This document shows, one piece after another, positions 35,328 through 44,964 of a stretch of 64,000 nt of DNA. The stretch is taken from the NCBI RefSeq assembly GCF_003311635.1, contig NZ_QEXL01000010.1, positions 1 through 64,000 on the forward strand. Direction: 5' to 3'. The translations under genes and the position numbers were made by a program. Positions within the stretch are counted from its first letter, which is position 1; every line of letters begins with the position of its first letter. Source of the stretch: Novacetimonas cocois. Its GTDB lineage: Bacteria > Pseudomonadota > Alphaproteobacteria > Acetobacterales > Acetobacteraceae. The notes below the pieces were generated by a model. The model was not told where the DNA came from. It saw nothing but the letters and a program-made list of their open reading frames with translations, and did no database searches.

Positions 35328-37348
35328 GCCTGTATCTGTCCCATATGTGGATCGGTCTGACTGGGTCTGCCATTTTCCATGTGACCGGCCAACCGCACGA
35401 TGGCGTGCGCGTGACGCAAATCATGAAGGATCAGGTCATACCAGTGGTCATGCGTGGCCGCGGGCCATGTCGCCTCGACCGTGTTGCCCGGCGGCAGTAC
35501 CAGCTCCCGCATGGTGCCGTCATAGGCGTCCTCGACCCTCAGCCTGCGCATCCCTGTCCCCTGATGGCGCAGCGACAGCACGATCATGTTGCCCGCCGGG
35601 TCGTAACGCAGGGTCGCCTGCGGCAGGTCCGCGCCGTGGAACTGACGGAAAAACCCGTTCGGCCCGTGCACCGTCACCGGCCCCGTGGCATGGGTGGTCA
35701 CGCGCACCATCATGGTGGTCCCCGCCGCCAGCGTGTAATGCCGCGCGCCGCCTGCGTCACGGATCCGCAGCACGACGCCCTGCGCCCCCGTATTCGCGAT
35801 CCGCAGGCTGTCGGCTGTGGCAAGGTCGGCCTGCATGTCGTAGGGCAGGGCGCGGGCGGGACGCTGGCCGGTTTCCTGCCGGGGCAGGGCCTGTTCGGCG
35901 GGAATGACGGGTCTGGGCAGCTGACACGATTTCCGGGTATCGGCCAGGTACGTTTCGGTGAGCGGCAGTTGCGCGACCCACCGGCGGTCGGTCTGCGCAA
36001 AGTCGAAGATGGAGGTCATGTCCCCGCATACGGCGCGTCGCCACGCGGTGATGTTGGGGGCCGCCACGCCAAAGCGTGCCTCGAGAAAGCGCAGGACGGA
36101 GGTATGGTCGAACACCTGCGAATTGACCCATCCGCCCTTGGTCCACGGGGATACCACGATCGCGGGCACGCGCGGGCCCAGCCCGACCGGAATGCCGTCG
36201 AAGGATTCGCCATCGGTCGGCACCGTGCCCGCGCCCTGCGTTGCGTCCAGCGCGGGGACGGGCGGGGGCACATGGTCGAAGAAGCCGTCATTTTCATCGT
36301 AATTGAGGATGAAGACGGTTTTTGCCCACACATCGGGATGGCGCACGAACACGTCCATCAGCTGCGATATCAGGTATTCGCCATATCCCGGCGGCGCGTC
36401 GGGATGTTCCGACAGGGCGGCGGGCGGCACGATCCATGACACCTGCGGCAGCGTGCCGCGCGCGACATCACGTTCGAACGCGGAGATGAGATGGCGTCCC
36501 TCCGACTCCTGACGGTTTGCCGCGGTTGATCCCGCCACGATCATGCGCCCGCGACGGTACGCCCACGATTTGCGGTCAAGGTTGCGGAACCGCGCAAAGG
36601 ACGCCAGCGGGTTGTCGCCGAAATTGTCATATTCCTGATAGACCTTCCACGAGACGCCCGCCGCCTGGAGGTTTTCGGGATAGGTGGTCCAGTCAAAGGG
36701 CTGGAAATCCGCGCGGTCATGGGCCATGTCCGCCGACCAGTTGCCGTCATCGACATTGCGGATCGCCTGCGGGCCCGCATTGCCCACCGCCAGCCCGTTC
36801 GTCCCGGTGAACAGGAACAGGCGGTTGGGGTTGGTCGGCCCGAAGATGGAGGCATGATAGGCATCGCAGATCGTAAAGGCATCGGCCAGCGCGTAATAGT
36901 ACGGGATTTCCGCGCGGGTGAAATGCCCCATGGTCATGGGCGTCTTGTGCGCAACCCACGTGTTCCAGTCGTTCCATGCCGCCTGCGTGCCCTTCCAGCT
37001 GTGGTCGAGGCTTGCGATGCAGGCGGCCGAGGTCTGGGCGGTGCTGAGCACAAACGGCATGACGCGCCCGCCCCTGCCGTCCGGCTGTGAAAAGACGCTG
37101 TGGCCGTCGGGGCATGTTTCCGCGCGCGGGTCGCCATATCCGCGCACCCCCCGAAGGCAGCCGAAATAATGGTCGAACGACCTGTTTTCCTGCATCAGGA
37201 TGACGACATGTTCCACGTCGCGTATCGTGCCGGTAACCCGGTTGGGGGCCACCGCAAGGGCGCGTTGCAGGTTGTCCGGCAGGGCGGCGCCGGCCGCCGC
37301 CGCCGCGCCGAATTTCAGGAACTGCCGGCGGCTGGGCGAATTGGGCAT
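35324..37348 (-). CDS. Phosphocholine-specific phospholipase C (Tat-exported)
   Basis: A 674-residue enzyme of the PlcH/PlcN family. The Tat signal SRRQFLKFGAAAAAG at the N-terminus is followed by the catalytic acid-phosphatase-like core with VILMQENRSFDHYFG, FTGTNG, FILNYDENDGFFDHVPPP and IVVSPWTKGG. Two C-terminal DUF756-type domains follow (from about 480). It would hydrolyse phosphatidylcholine or sphingomyelin outside the inner membrane. It is the middle gene of a TonB receptor-phospholipase-phosphatase operon behind a Pho box. Confidence 0.93.
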   Translation of the reverse strand: MPNSPSRRQFLKFGAAAAAGAALPDNLQRALAVAPNRVTGTIRDVEHVVILMQENRSFDHYFGCLRGVRGYGDPRAETCPDGHSVFSQPDGRGGRVMPFVLSTAQTSAACIASLDHSWKGTQAAWNDWNTWVAHKTPMTMGHFTRAEIPYYYALADAFTICDAYHASIFGPTNPNRLFLFTGTNGLAVGNAGPQAIRNVDDGNWSADMAHDRADFQPFDWTTYPENLQAAGVSWKVYQEYDNFGDNPLASFARFRNLDRKSWAYRRGRMIVAGSTAANRQESEGRHLISAFERDVARGTLPQVSWIVPPAALSEHPDAPPGYGEYLISQLMDVFVRHPDVWAKTVFILNYDENDGFFDHVPPPVPALDATQGAGTVPTDGESFDGIPVGLGPRVPAIVVSPWTKGGWVNSQVFDHTSVLRFLEARFGVAAPNITAWRRAVCGDMTSIFDFAQTDRRWVAQLPLTETYLADTRKSCQLPRPVIPAEQALPRQETGQRPARALPYDMQADLATADSLRIANTGAQGVVLRIRDAGGARHYTLAAGTTMMVRVTTHATGPVTVHGPNGFFRQFHGADLPQATLRYDPAGNMIVLSLRHQGTGMRRLRVEDAYDGTMRELVLPPGNTVEATWPAATHDHWYDLILHDLRHAHAIVRLAGHMENGRPSQTDPHMGQIQA

Positions 37349-37387
37349 GGCGGTGTCATCCGTGGCTGTCTGCTGTGACCGACAATG

Positions 37388-39793
37388 TCAGAAATGCTTG
37401 CGCAGGGTAAAGAACACCATGCGCGGCGCGCCGGCCTGCAGGGTCTGGAACGTGCCCTTGGGATCTGAAACCTCGAACCCGTTGCTGCCGACCGTCGCGA
37501 CATATCGCTTGTCAAACAGGTTGGTCACGTTGATCTGCGCATCCAGCCCATGCAGCGCCCAGTTGTGGCTGTGGAAACGGTAGCCGAGGTTGAGGTTGAA
37601 GATGTCGTTCGGCTTTACCCACTGGTCATTGGTATAGGTATAGGTGCGGCGTCCCTGGTACTGCATCTGGAAATTGCCCCAGATGGTGCCGTCGTCATAG
37701 CTGACCTGCACGTTGGCAAGGTTGCTGGGCATCGCCACCACCTGCTTGCCCTTCGTGCTGTAGGTCACGCCGCCGGTGGTCAGGTTGTCGTCATAGCGTG
37801 AGTCGTTGAACGAATAGGACGCATAGACCGACCAGTTGTCGGCAAAGCGGTAATTGAACGCAGCATCGATGCCGCGCGCGGTCACACCCCCCACGTTGGT
37901 CAGGACGGAGGGATTGCCCTGGATGCCCACGCCCTGCGTGATCGACAGCAGCCGGTCCTCGAACTCCACGTAATAGCCGGTCAGGGAGGCCTGTATGCGC
38001 TTGTTGTGGAAGCGGTAGCCGATTTCCTCGCTATACGACATTTCGGGATGGATTTTGTTGCGGATCGCGGCATATCCCGCGACCGTGGTCGCGAACGGGC
38101 TGGTCGCACCGGTGGAGGAGTTGTCGAACGCCGCCATGTTGCGCGAAAAATCGGCAAAGATTTCGTTATTGTGGTTGATGCGGTAATTCGCCCCGATCTG
38201 CGGCAGGAACCCGTTGGCCGAGGTGATGGAGCCGGATGCGTAGGGGTTGGCCGTTGGCGTGCCCATGTAATTGCCCGGCAGGGCCTGCGCGGTGTTGTCC
38301 ACCACCAGCGACTTGAACCCGTAATTGAGCTTCAGGCGCGGGGTGATCTGCCATGTGTCCTGAATATGGAACTGATAGGTCCGGGTGTTGAAATTGCCCT
38401 GCCACTGGGTTTCAAAAGCATCGTTGCCGAACCAGTGGACCGAACTGCCGGTATATTTGTCCATGCCGAGGGGATAGTAACGGCGGGCCTGTTCGAAATC
38501 GTTGTTTTCAAACCAGAACCCGCCCTCGATCGTGTGATGGCCGATATTGTAGGACAGGCTGGCGATCAGGCCCTCGCGGTGGATGTCGTATTCCGTGGTG
38601 CGCGTCGAAAGCGGCGATCCCCCCAGCGACGCCGGCGTCGGGGTATAGGGGGTGACCCATACGCCTTCGCCCGTGTTGGTGTGGCCATAGAAGGTAAAGG
38701 CGCCCTTCAGTCGGCTGGTGATGTTGAAATCCAGCTTGCCATAGCCAAGGATATCCTGACGCAGCCCGGCGGAATTGTAATAGGACTGGTCCTGGTTTTC
38801 GATGCCCGCGGGCATGGCCGTGCCGTTCTGGTACGCCGTGGCGATCTGCTGCGCCAGCCCGTAATTGCCGGTCACGTTATCGACGTTGTACCCTTTGGTA
38901 TTGATCAGGTGCAGCGACAGGTCCTGGTAATCGTTTTCCGCGCGCTGGCTGTAATCGCCAAACAGCGTCAGTTTGACATGCCGGCCCAGCGGCTGGATGA
39001 ACTTGGCATTGGCCTGCTGCTGCTGCTGGATGCCGTCGCCCTTCCACTTGTTTGCGTCCTGATAGTCATAGGAAAGGTACAGCCGGCCGCCGCCCTTCAT
39101 CGTGCCGGTATTGACCCGGGCAAAGGTGCGCCACGTGCCATATGACCCGACGGTGCCCGCGACATCGACACCGAACTGTTTCGTCGGGTCGATGGACGTG
39201 AACTCCAGCGCGCCGCCAAGGTCGTTCGACGCGGCGACGCCGACCGCCCCGGCCCCCTGCGCCAGCGTCGCGGGACCGTTATTTTCTGTCTGCAGCGCAC
39301 GCCCGATCGAAAGCCCGTTGTCATTGCCATAGGCAAGGTTGCCCAGCGGGACGCCATCCATGGTGAAGCCAAGGCGGCTCTGGTCGAAACCACGGATGAT
39401 GATCTGCTGCGACCATTCATACGATCCCAGCGGGTCCGATGACGTGAACATCACCCCCGGCAGTTTCGACAGCGCCTTGAGCGGGCTTGTGCCTGGCGTG
39501 GTCTGCTGGATGTCGGTATGCGACAGCGTCTGCGTTTCACGCGCGGCGCCCGCGCCCAGCACGATGATCGATTCCGGCTGGGTCGCGCGCACCGAATCCG
39601 CCCGGTCCGCCGTTTTCCGGTCTGCCGTTTTCATCGTAACAGGGCGCGTGGTGGCGGTCGCGGCCGGGGTGGCCGTTCCCTGCTTCGCATGCCGCGCGGG
39701 GGCCGGGGCGGACGTCATATTCGCGCCGTGTGCGGCATGGATGAGCACGGAACTCATGCATGTTGTCAGAAGAAGAAATTTGCTCTTTTTCAT
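37388..39793 (-). CDS. TonB-dependent receptor of the Pho-controlled phospholipase operon
   Basis: An 801-residue outer-membrane receptor with a signal peptide (about 1-24), an Ala/Thr-rich spacer and a plug (ESIIVLGAGAARETQTLSHTDIQQTTPGTSPLKALSKLPGVMF). The barrel ends in LRKHF. The gene starts a minus-strand operon with phospholipase C 40 bp downstream and a phosphatase after it. Its promoter has three PhoB half-sites. It may import a phosphorylated compound under phosphate limitation; the ligand is unknown. Confidence 0.9.
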   Translation of the reverse strand: MKKSKFLLLTTCMSSVLIHAAHGANMTSAPAPARHAKQGTATPAATATTRPVTMKTADRKTADRADSVRATQPESIIVLGAGAARETQTLSHTDIQQTTPGTSPLKALSKLPGVMFTSSDPLGSYEWSQQIIIRGFDQSRLGFTMDGVPLGNLAYGNDNGLSIGRALQTENNGPATLAQGAGAVGVAASNDLGGALEFTSIDPTKQFGVDVAGTVGSYGTWRTFARVNTGTMKGGGRLYLSYDYQDANKWKGDGIQQQQQANAKFIQPLGRHVKLTLFGDYSQRAENDYQDLSLHLINTKGYNVDNVTGNYGLAQQIATAYQNGTAMPAGIENQDQSYYNSAGLRQDILGYGKLDFNITSRLKGAFTFYGHTNTGEGVWVTPYTPTPASLGGSPLSTRTTEYDIHREGLIASLSYNIGHHTIEGGFWFENNDFEQARRYYPLGMDKYTGSSVHWFGNDAFETQWQGNFNTRTYQFHIQDTWQITPRLKLNYGFKSLVVDNTAQALPGNYMGTPTANPYASGSITSANGFLPQIGANYRINHNNEIFADFSRNMAAFDNSSTGATSPFATTVAGYAAIRNKIHPEMSYSEEIGYRFHNKRIQASLTGYYVEFEDRLLSITQGVGIQGNPSVLTNVGGVTARGIDAAFNYRFADNWSVYASYSFNDSRYDDNLTTGGVTYSTKGKQVVAMPSNLANVQVSYDDGTIWGNFQMQYQGRRTYTYTNDQWVKPNDIFNLNLGYRFHSHNWALHGLDAQINVTNLFDKRYVATVGSNGFEVSDPKGTFQTLQAGAPRMVFFTLRKHF

Positions 39794-39879
39794 GCAGCGT
39801 GATCCCTCGTGAAGAGGCCCCGGTTGTTTCGATCGGTGATGACGCTGCGCACCCTATGTTTCGGGTTTCATGGTGTCTC

Positions 39880-39919
39880 GTTATATTTTGATGACACTCA
39901 GGTTACATTATTATGACAC
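39880..39919 (-). promoter_or_regulatory. Pho box and promoter of the TonB receptor-phospholipase operon
   Basis: On the minus strand the half-sites GTGTCAT (from 39919), ATGTAAC (from 39908) and GTGTCAT (from 39897) are 11 bp apart and followed by -10 TATAAC (39885-39880). The geometry is identical to pstS. The transcript would have a leader of about 80 nt. Confidence 0.85.
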
Positions 39920-40410
39920 CATGTCATTACATATATACTTTGTTTTTATTTGGTATTTATCGAGGTGTTCATGACTGTTTCCAGGGTTGAATGTTCCCTT
40001 TCCTGCGGGTTCCGGCGTGTTTTTACGACACGGGCTGCGGCCAATGGATGTTTTGTATTTCCCAACCCGTCAGGACGGCGGCAAAAAGGGGTGTTGCGTA
40101 TTTGCGAAATCCATCCCGTATTCCTGAAAATTACAGAATGACAATGAAAACATGCGCTCCCGTCACGATGCCGGACAGCATGCGTCCGCGCCTGTCATGT
40201 CGCGACACGCGGGAAATATGGGGTGACAGGGAAATGGAAAAATATTGATGGTATCAGGGGATATTGGAAAACATCATCCCTGTGGCGCGGGGCGTCGTTC
40301 ATGACGGGACGCGGCAGCATGGGGGATGTGTTGTTTTTGGGCCATAAGGCGGGGGAAAACCGCAGGCGGCCTGCGTGTCGTGTCTGCCGCAGCCTTCGTT
40401 CGGGCGGGCG
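39920..40410. other. Intergenic region upstream of the Pho-controlled operon
   Basis: About 490 bp, AT-rich near the Pho box. I see no gene, repeat copy or terminator. It separates the TonB receptor promoter from the 3' end of the OprB porin gene. Confidence 0.4.
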
Positions 40411-42093
40411 TCAGAAGTTGATGTTCGTATGGATTCCGAAAATCGTCTCATTGCCCACGCGCTTCAGGCCGCTGGCGTAACGCGGGTCGGGGGTGCCCCC
40501 CTGCGGGTGCCAGACGTACTGGAAATCGGGCTGCAGCACCAGCCAGGGCGTCACCTGCGCCTGATAGGTGACCTCCAGATGGTTTTCGTTGCCCGGCACC
40601 ATCGACCCGGCCGCGCGGTTATACTGCCGCCAGCCCGAACTGGACCGGCCGATGCCCCAGCCCACGCCCACCGTGTCGTTGTCGCGTCCCCTGAACGGGG
40701 CCTTGAGGTTGATGCCCGCATCGGCGGCGAAGCTGATGAGGTTGCGGTCGCCGCTGTTGCCGGTGGCGCGCACGAAAATCCCTACCGACTGCGGCGAGGT
40801 CAGCGACGGTCGCCACAGCATCTGGTCGATGATGCCATAGACCATCCAGTTCCCCCGGTCCCACCGGGGATAGCCCCCCTGTGCACCAAGGGAGCCGCCC
40901 TGCCGGTTATAGCGGTAATCGGGGAATTTCGCCGTATCGTAAAAGCCGCCGAGTTTGTAGATCCCCGGCAGGCCGGGATTTTTCGTGGCGTGCGCCATGT
41001 CATCCGGCTGCGGGTTGAGCGCGTATTGCAGTTCGGTCATCAGCAGCGCGCCGGTGCCCATGTTGAACCGGGTGCCGCTGCCGTCATTGGTGGTCTGGTT
41101 CGTGGGGTCGGCCCCGTTGCCGCCATCCTGAATGCCAAAGGAATTGTACTGGTTGCCCGGCGGATTGTCGTCCGCGGCGGCGAACATGACGGTAAAGGTA
41201 TCGGTCGGCCGGTAACGCAGCCGGATCGCGGGGGAGGCCAGCGGCCACGACGGCCCGCCGCCATACAGGTTGACCGAAGGCGCCATCGGCCAGCCGAAGT
41301 TGGAATTGAGGTAAAGCGATCCGTAATCGCTGATGAGGAATTCGGTATCGAGGTCCTGCTGCCCGATTTTCACGTCAAGTTTCCCGTTCAGGAAGGACTG
41401 CTGGTACCACAGCTCGAACAGGCGGGTGGAGCGGTCGGCCTCGAACCCGCTGATCGGGTTGTAGTTGTAAAGATGGTCCTGCGAAATCGAACGGCCGCGC
41501 GTCTGCAGCGCACTGACATTGAACAGCCCGCCCTTCAGCCCGAACAGCTTTTCAAGGTCCACCGTCAGGGTCGGCGCGGTCACCGCGTCATAGGCCGGGC
41601 CGGTGCCCGATCCGCTGCCGATATCATTGCCGCTGGGCGCGCCGCCGGTCGTGTTGCCCCACAGCTCCTCCACATCCTGAAGGTTGAAGGTGATGCCATG
41701 TTTGTACAGCCACGGCCGCAATCCACCCATGTTGCCCAGCAGGTTGCCGCTGGTATCCAGCGTGCCGCCATCGCTGGGTTCGGCCGGGGCCTGCGACTGT
41801 TCCACCGTCGCGATGTCGGTTTCATTGACGGCGGGACCGGAATTGCCCAGTTCGTGGCGTTCCTTCTGGATTTCGGTGGGGGGAATGTCCTGCGCGCGGG
41901 CAGTAGTGAAAATGCCATGACCCAGTAGGACGACGATCGTGCCACCCAGCACAAGGACCGAGGGGGGGCGCCTGCGACGCGCAGTGGCGGAGGAGCGTGA
42001 AACGATATGGGCGCGTGATTCGGAAGGCCGTGCCGTCGGGCTGGATATCGTTATCACTTTGCTGATTCTCCGGTGGATGCCTGTCTCATTCAT
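40411..42093 (-). CDS. OprB-family carbohydrate-selective porin (copy 1)
   Basis: An outer-membrane porin of about 560 residues. A long N-terminal region leads to a hydrophobic signal segment (SVLVLGGTIVVLLGHG...TARAQ). The OprB barrel includes GGLRPWLYKHGITF, FELWYQQSFLNGKLDVKIGQQDLDTEF, WPLASPAIRLRYRP and LEVTYQAQVTPWLVLQPDFQYVWHP, ending in NINF. Members admit glucose and other sugars, useful for periplasmic sugar oxidation in acetic acid bacteria. The start is uncertain (ATG 42111 or 42093). A close paralogue lies at 61.85-63.45 kb. Confidence 0.88.
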   Translation of the reverse strand: MNETGIHRRISKVITISSPTARPSESRAHIVSRSSATARRRRPPSVLVLGGTIVVLLGHGIFTTARAQDIPPTEIQKERHELGNSGPAVNETDIATVEQSQAPAEPSDGGTLDTSGNLLGNMGGLRPWLYKHGITFNLQDVEELWGNTTGGAPSGNDIGSGSGTGPAYDAVTAPTLTVDLEKLFGLKGGLFNVSALQTRGRSISQDHLYNYNPISGFEADRSTRLFELWYQQSFLNGKLDVKIGQQDLDTEFLISDYGSLYLNSNFGWPMAPSVNLYGGGPSWPLASPAIRLRYRPTDTFTVMFAAADDNPPGNQYNSFGIQDGGNGADPTNQTTNDGSGTRFNMGTGALLMTELQYALNPQPDDMAHATKNPGLPGIYKLGGFYDTAKFPDYRYNRQGGSLGAQGGYPRWDRGNWMVYGIIDQMLWRPSLTSPQSVGIFVRATGNSGDRNLISFAADAGINLKAPFRGRDNDTVGVGWGIGRSSSGWRQYNRAAGSMVPGNENHLEVTYQAQVTPWLVLQPDFQYVWHPQGGTPDPRYASGLKRVGNETIFGIHTNINF

Positions 42094-42111
42094 AATGAGA
42101 GTGATTCGCAT

Positions 42112-42490
42112 TTACAGGGCATTTCCCGTTATGACAACCCGCCGCATGTCATTTGTGACTGGATTGTGTTCGGAAGAAATATTTACCGGCCATGCCAATG
42201 GGGGGCAGGGCAATGGGGGCCGGATGCGATTGCGACATCCGGAATTTCCGGCCCGGGGACGGATAAATAACTGAAATATCGCACAGAAACATGAAGCGCG
42301 GGATGGGGGCAGACGTCGCGGGTTGCCCGGGGCGCAATGGCGATGGATCGCGCCTTTCATGCCGGCAGGATCAGCAGGCGGGTGCGGGGGCAGGGCCCGC
42401 GTGACAGTCAGTGGGCGCGGATGCCGCCCCGGCCCGACGGGGCGATGCCTGTTTCGCCACCGTCCGGGCCGGGGACTGTCATGCAGGCGT
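42112..42490. other. Intergenic region without visible gene
   Basis: About 380 bp between the OprB porin start and the LtrA gene end. No repeat copy or clear regulatory motif. The frame at 42323-42967 is a shadow of LtrA. Confidence 0.4.
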
Positions 42491-43672
42491 TCAGATGCAT
42501 GCCCTGTTGCGGGGGATTTTTCCGGAACACAGGATGCTGATGGTCAGGAAAAGCGTCGTTTCGCAGAATGCCAGACCCCACATGGGAAGGTCCTGTCCGG
42601 CGAATCCCGCCACAATCAGCACGCCGGCGCCCGCCATCTGGCCCAACATCAGGCGGCGCGTCGCAACCCATCGATAGGCGGTGCTGGCCAGAAGGTACAG
42701 CACCGGGCCAAGCGTCATGACCAACGCGGGCGCGCCCCGAGCTTCCTCAAGCGGGTTTTCCAGCAGCAGGTCCATGGCAACCGCGGTGACGATGATCCCG
42801 CCGATCAGGACGACATGCAGGTAATGGAAATACGCGCCCATCCGTCCCGGGTCAGGGGAACTGGCGATGGCGTGTTCGGCTTCCTCGCTGGAGGTTTCGA
42901 AATAAAGCCACCACATGGCGATGGTGCACAGGAAGCTGGCCGCGAAACCGCCCAGTTCGATCCATGACCAGTGTTCGCTCTGCGCAAGGGAAAGGCCGGA
43001 GGCCATGATCGTTTCACCCAGCGCCACGATCACGAAAAGCTGACAGCGTTCGACGATGTGGCTGCCTGAAATGGTCCAGTCCGATGTGTGCGAACGCCCC
43101 AGCCCCGGCAGCCAGAACCCGAACATGGGCGAGACATATTCGCATGCCACGCCCACGGCCCACAGCGGCACGCGCGCCTGTGGCGAGGCCAGACCGCCCG
43201 CAATCCAGAAACAGGCGGCCACGATGCCCCAGCCCAGAATGCGGCGGTAATTGGGGGCAAGCGGGTGGGACGCCGGAAGGCTGCATACGATAAACGCGGA
43301 ACGCCCGACCTGCATGCCGGCGTAACACAGCGCAAAGGCCAGTCCGCGCGCGCCGAATGCCTCTGGCGCCGCCGCGCCGCAGACAAGGGCCAGCGCCATG
43401 GTCAGGAACAGGACCCCGCGCAGGGCCGGCACGCGCGGGTCGAACCAGTTCGTGACCCAGCCCGTATATTGCCATCCCAGCCACGCCGCGAACCACAGGA
43501 TGAGGGTCTGCATCCCGCCTGCCGGCGTCAGATGGTGCAGCAGGCCATGACTGATCTGGGTGACAAGGAAGACATAGACCAGGTCAAAAAACAGCTCCTC
43601 GTTCATCACGCGGGCATTGTCCGCGCCCGGCTGGCGCATGAGGGGATGAAGGGGAGCATCCTGCTTGGTCAT
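42491..43672 (-). CDS. Low-temperature-requirement A (LtrA) family membrane protein
   Basis: A 393-residue inner-membrane protein with about ten hydrophobic helices. The LtrA family markers are ELFFDLVYVFLVTQISH near the N-terminus and HIVERCQLFVIVALGETIMASG in the middle. The function is unknown in general; the name comes from a Listeria cold-growth mutant. It stands alone between an intergenic gap and repeat copy 10. Confidence 0.88.
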   Translation of the reverse strand: MTKQDAPLHPLMRQPGADNARVMNEELFFDLVYVFLVTQISHGLLHHLTPAGGMQTLILWFAAWLGWQYTGWVTNWFDPRVPALRGVLFLTMALALVCGAAAPEAFGARGLAFALCYAGMQVGRSAFIVCSLPASHPLAPNYRRILGWGIVAACFWIAGGLASPQARVPLWAVGVACEYVSPMFGFWLPGLGRSHTSDWTISGSHIVERCQLFVIVALGETIMASGLSLAQSEHWSWIELGGFAASFLCTIAMWWLYFETSSEEAEHAIASSPDPGRMGAYFHYLHVVLIGGIIVTAVAMDLLLENPLEEARGAPALVMTLGPVLYLLASTAYRWVATRRLMLGQMAGAGVLIVAGFAGQDLPMWGLAFCETTLFLTISILCSGKIPRNRACI

Positions 43673-43760
43673 GAAAGGCTCCGTTCAAAGGAAACGTGAA
43701 GTGACAGGCCGGATCAAAGGCGGCTTGAAAAGGCAGGCCCGATAATACCCTGAAATCATA

Positions 43761-43838
43761 AAAGTTTTTGGTGAAGCTTTTTCCAAAAAGCTTCAGGGAA
43801 CGTCACCTTCCTGAAAAAAGGTGACACCCGAAAACTTT
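43761..43838 (-). repeat. Two-hairpin interspersed element, copy 10
   Basis: Complete reverse-orientation copy. Its GC hairpin reads GTCACC/GGTGAC on the minus strand, differing at two paired positions from the common form with pairing kept. The left flank ATAATACCCTGAAATCATA is shared with copy 17. Confidence 0.85.
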
Positions 43839-43977
43839 TACTTTTGTTTATCAAAGGGTTGTTTTCACGCTGTCTCTTACAGGACGGGGCCACGGATTGC
43901 ACCATATCCTGGATGCCGGAATGGAAACCGGGTTTCCCTTGCAGGGATGCCGTGTCGGCGGCGGGGCCGCCGGGGCG

Positions 43978-44499
43978 TCACCCGCGCAGGAAAACCTTGG
44001 GCACGCCTTCGCTATTGAGGCACGACATGATGATGACCCCGGTCCACAGCGCCAGCGAAATGCCCGCCCCCGTGCGTGCGCGCACCAGGCTGACGGCCTG
44101 TCCGCGCAGGGCGGGGATATACAGGCGGTTGTGGCAGATCGCGGCATTGATCAGCGCAAGCGTCATCAGCAGCAGCTTTGGCGACAGGTAGCCACGGCTG
44201 CCGATATGCACCGGGTCGTAGAAGAACAGCAGCACGCCAGAAACCATGGTGACGGCGAACAGCCAGTGCATCCACCAGAATGTCAGGCGCGCGACGATGG
44301 CGCGTTCCGCCCGGTAATCACGACGCATGAGGGACAGGTCAAACAGCACGTCCATGCCGAAAAAGACCGCCATCGCAAGAATGTGTACCAGGCGGACAAG
44401 ATAATGGACGGGCTGCATCCAGAAATGGAACATGCGGCTGTCGAGCGCCACGAGCAGGTCATAGGGCAGCCGCATGAACGCCAGGGGATGGGAAATCAT
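43978..44499 (-). CDS. Four-helix integral membrane protein of the iron cluster
   Basis: A 173-residue membrane protein with about four helices (HILAMAVFFGMDVLFDLSLM, FWWMHWLFAVTMVSGVLLFFY, LLLMTLALINAAICHNRL, ISLALWTGVIIMSCLN). It carries several His residues (HxxFW, WMHW, CHNR) that might bind haem or metal. I do not know an established name. ATG 44499 has GAGG upstream, preferred over the longer frame to 44604. It is divergent from cupredoxin-FTR1 and shares their Fur-type control region, so a role in iron uptake or reduction is inferred. Confidence 0.75.
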   Translation of the reverse strand: MISHPLAFMRLPYDLLVALDSRMFHFWMQPVHYLVRLVHILAMAVFFGMDVLFDLSLMRRDYRAERAIVARLTFWWMHWLFAVTMVSGVLLFFYDPVHIGSRGYLSPKLLLMTLALINAAICHNRLYIPALRGQAVSLVRARTGAGISLALWTGVIIMSCLNSEGVPKVFLRG

Positions 44500-44539
44500 A
44501 GGAACCTCACTTGCCGTGAGGGGGCTGTAGCACATCCGG

Positions 44540-44567
44540 TTGACAATGAGAATAAGTCGCATAGTAT
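44540..44567 (+). promoter_or_regulatory. Fur-type site within the cupredoxin-FTR1 promoter
   Basis: TTGACA (44540), a 16-bp spacer and TAGTAT (44562) form a promoter. The spacer holds ATGAGAATAAGT, a Fur-box-like sequence. The same layout occurs before the P19 gene at 46.67 kb. Confidence 0.65.
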
Positions 44568-44595
44568 CGCGCCAATAGCGGAGTTCACGACTGCC

Positions 44596-44961
44596 ATGCG
44601 CCACGCGACGACCCTCCTGTCATGTGTCGGCCTTGCCGCCCTTGTCCCCGGCTGGGTCCCCGGCTGGCCTGTTGCGCCGGCACGGGCGCAGGAACCTGTC
44701 CATCTGATCGTCAAGGACCATCATTTCGTCCCCGATCACATTGACGTGCCCGCCGGGCAGCGTTTCCTGATTTCCCTGACCAATCAGGACGACACGACCG
44801 ACGAATTCGAAAGCTATGACCTGAAGTTTGAAAAGATCGTCGTCCCCGGCGGCACGATTACGGTGCATGCGGGACCGCTGCATCCGGAGACCTACAAATT
44901 CTTCGACGATTATCACCCGGATCAGGCGACCGGGACCGTAACCGCCACGCAGGGACCATAG
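44596..44961 (+). CDS. Periplasmic cupredoxin-like protein (iron uptake)
   Basis: A 121-residue secreted protein with a signal peptide (ending APARAQ about 30) and a cupredoxin_1/EfeO-like domain: IVKDHHFVPDHIDVPAGQRFLISLTNQD, then VPGGTITVHAGPLHPETYKFFDDYHP. Such proteins partner FTR1 permeases and may oxidise or deliver iron. The FTR1 gene follows after 3 bp. The frame extends far upstream, but the ATG at 44596 begins the signal peptide. Confidence 0.85.
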   Translation: MRHATTLLSCVGLAALVPGWVPGWPVAPARAQEPVHLIVKDHHFVPDHIDVPAGQRFLISLTNQDDTTDEFESYDLKFEKIVVPGGTITVHAGPLHPETYKFFDDYHPDQATGTVTATQGP

Positions 44962-44964
44962 GCA

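Noticed and set aside
43897-44595. N-terminal extension of the cupredoxin gene across the divergent membrane protein
   Set aside because: The sequence is the antisense of the membrane-protein gene. The cupredoxin starts with a signal peptide at 44596.
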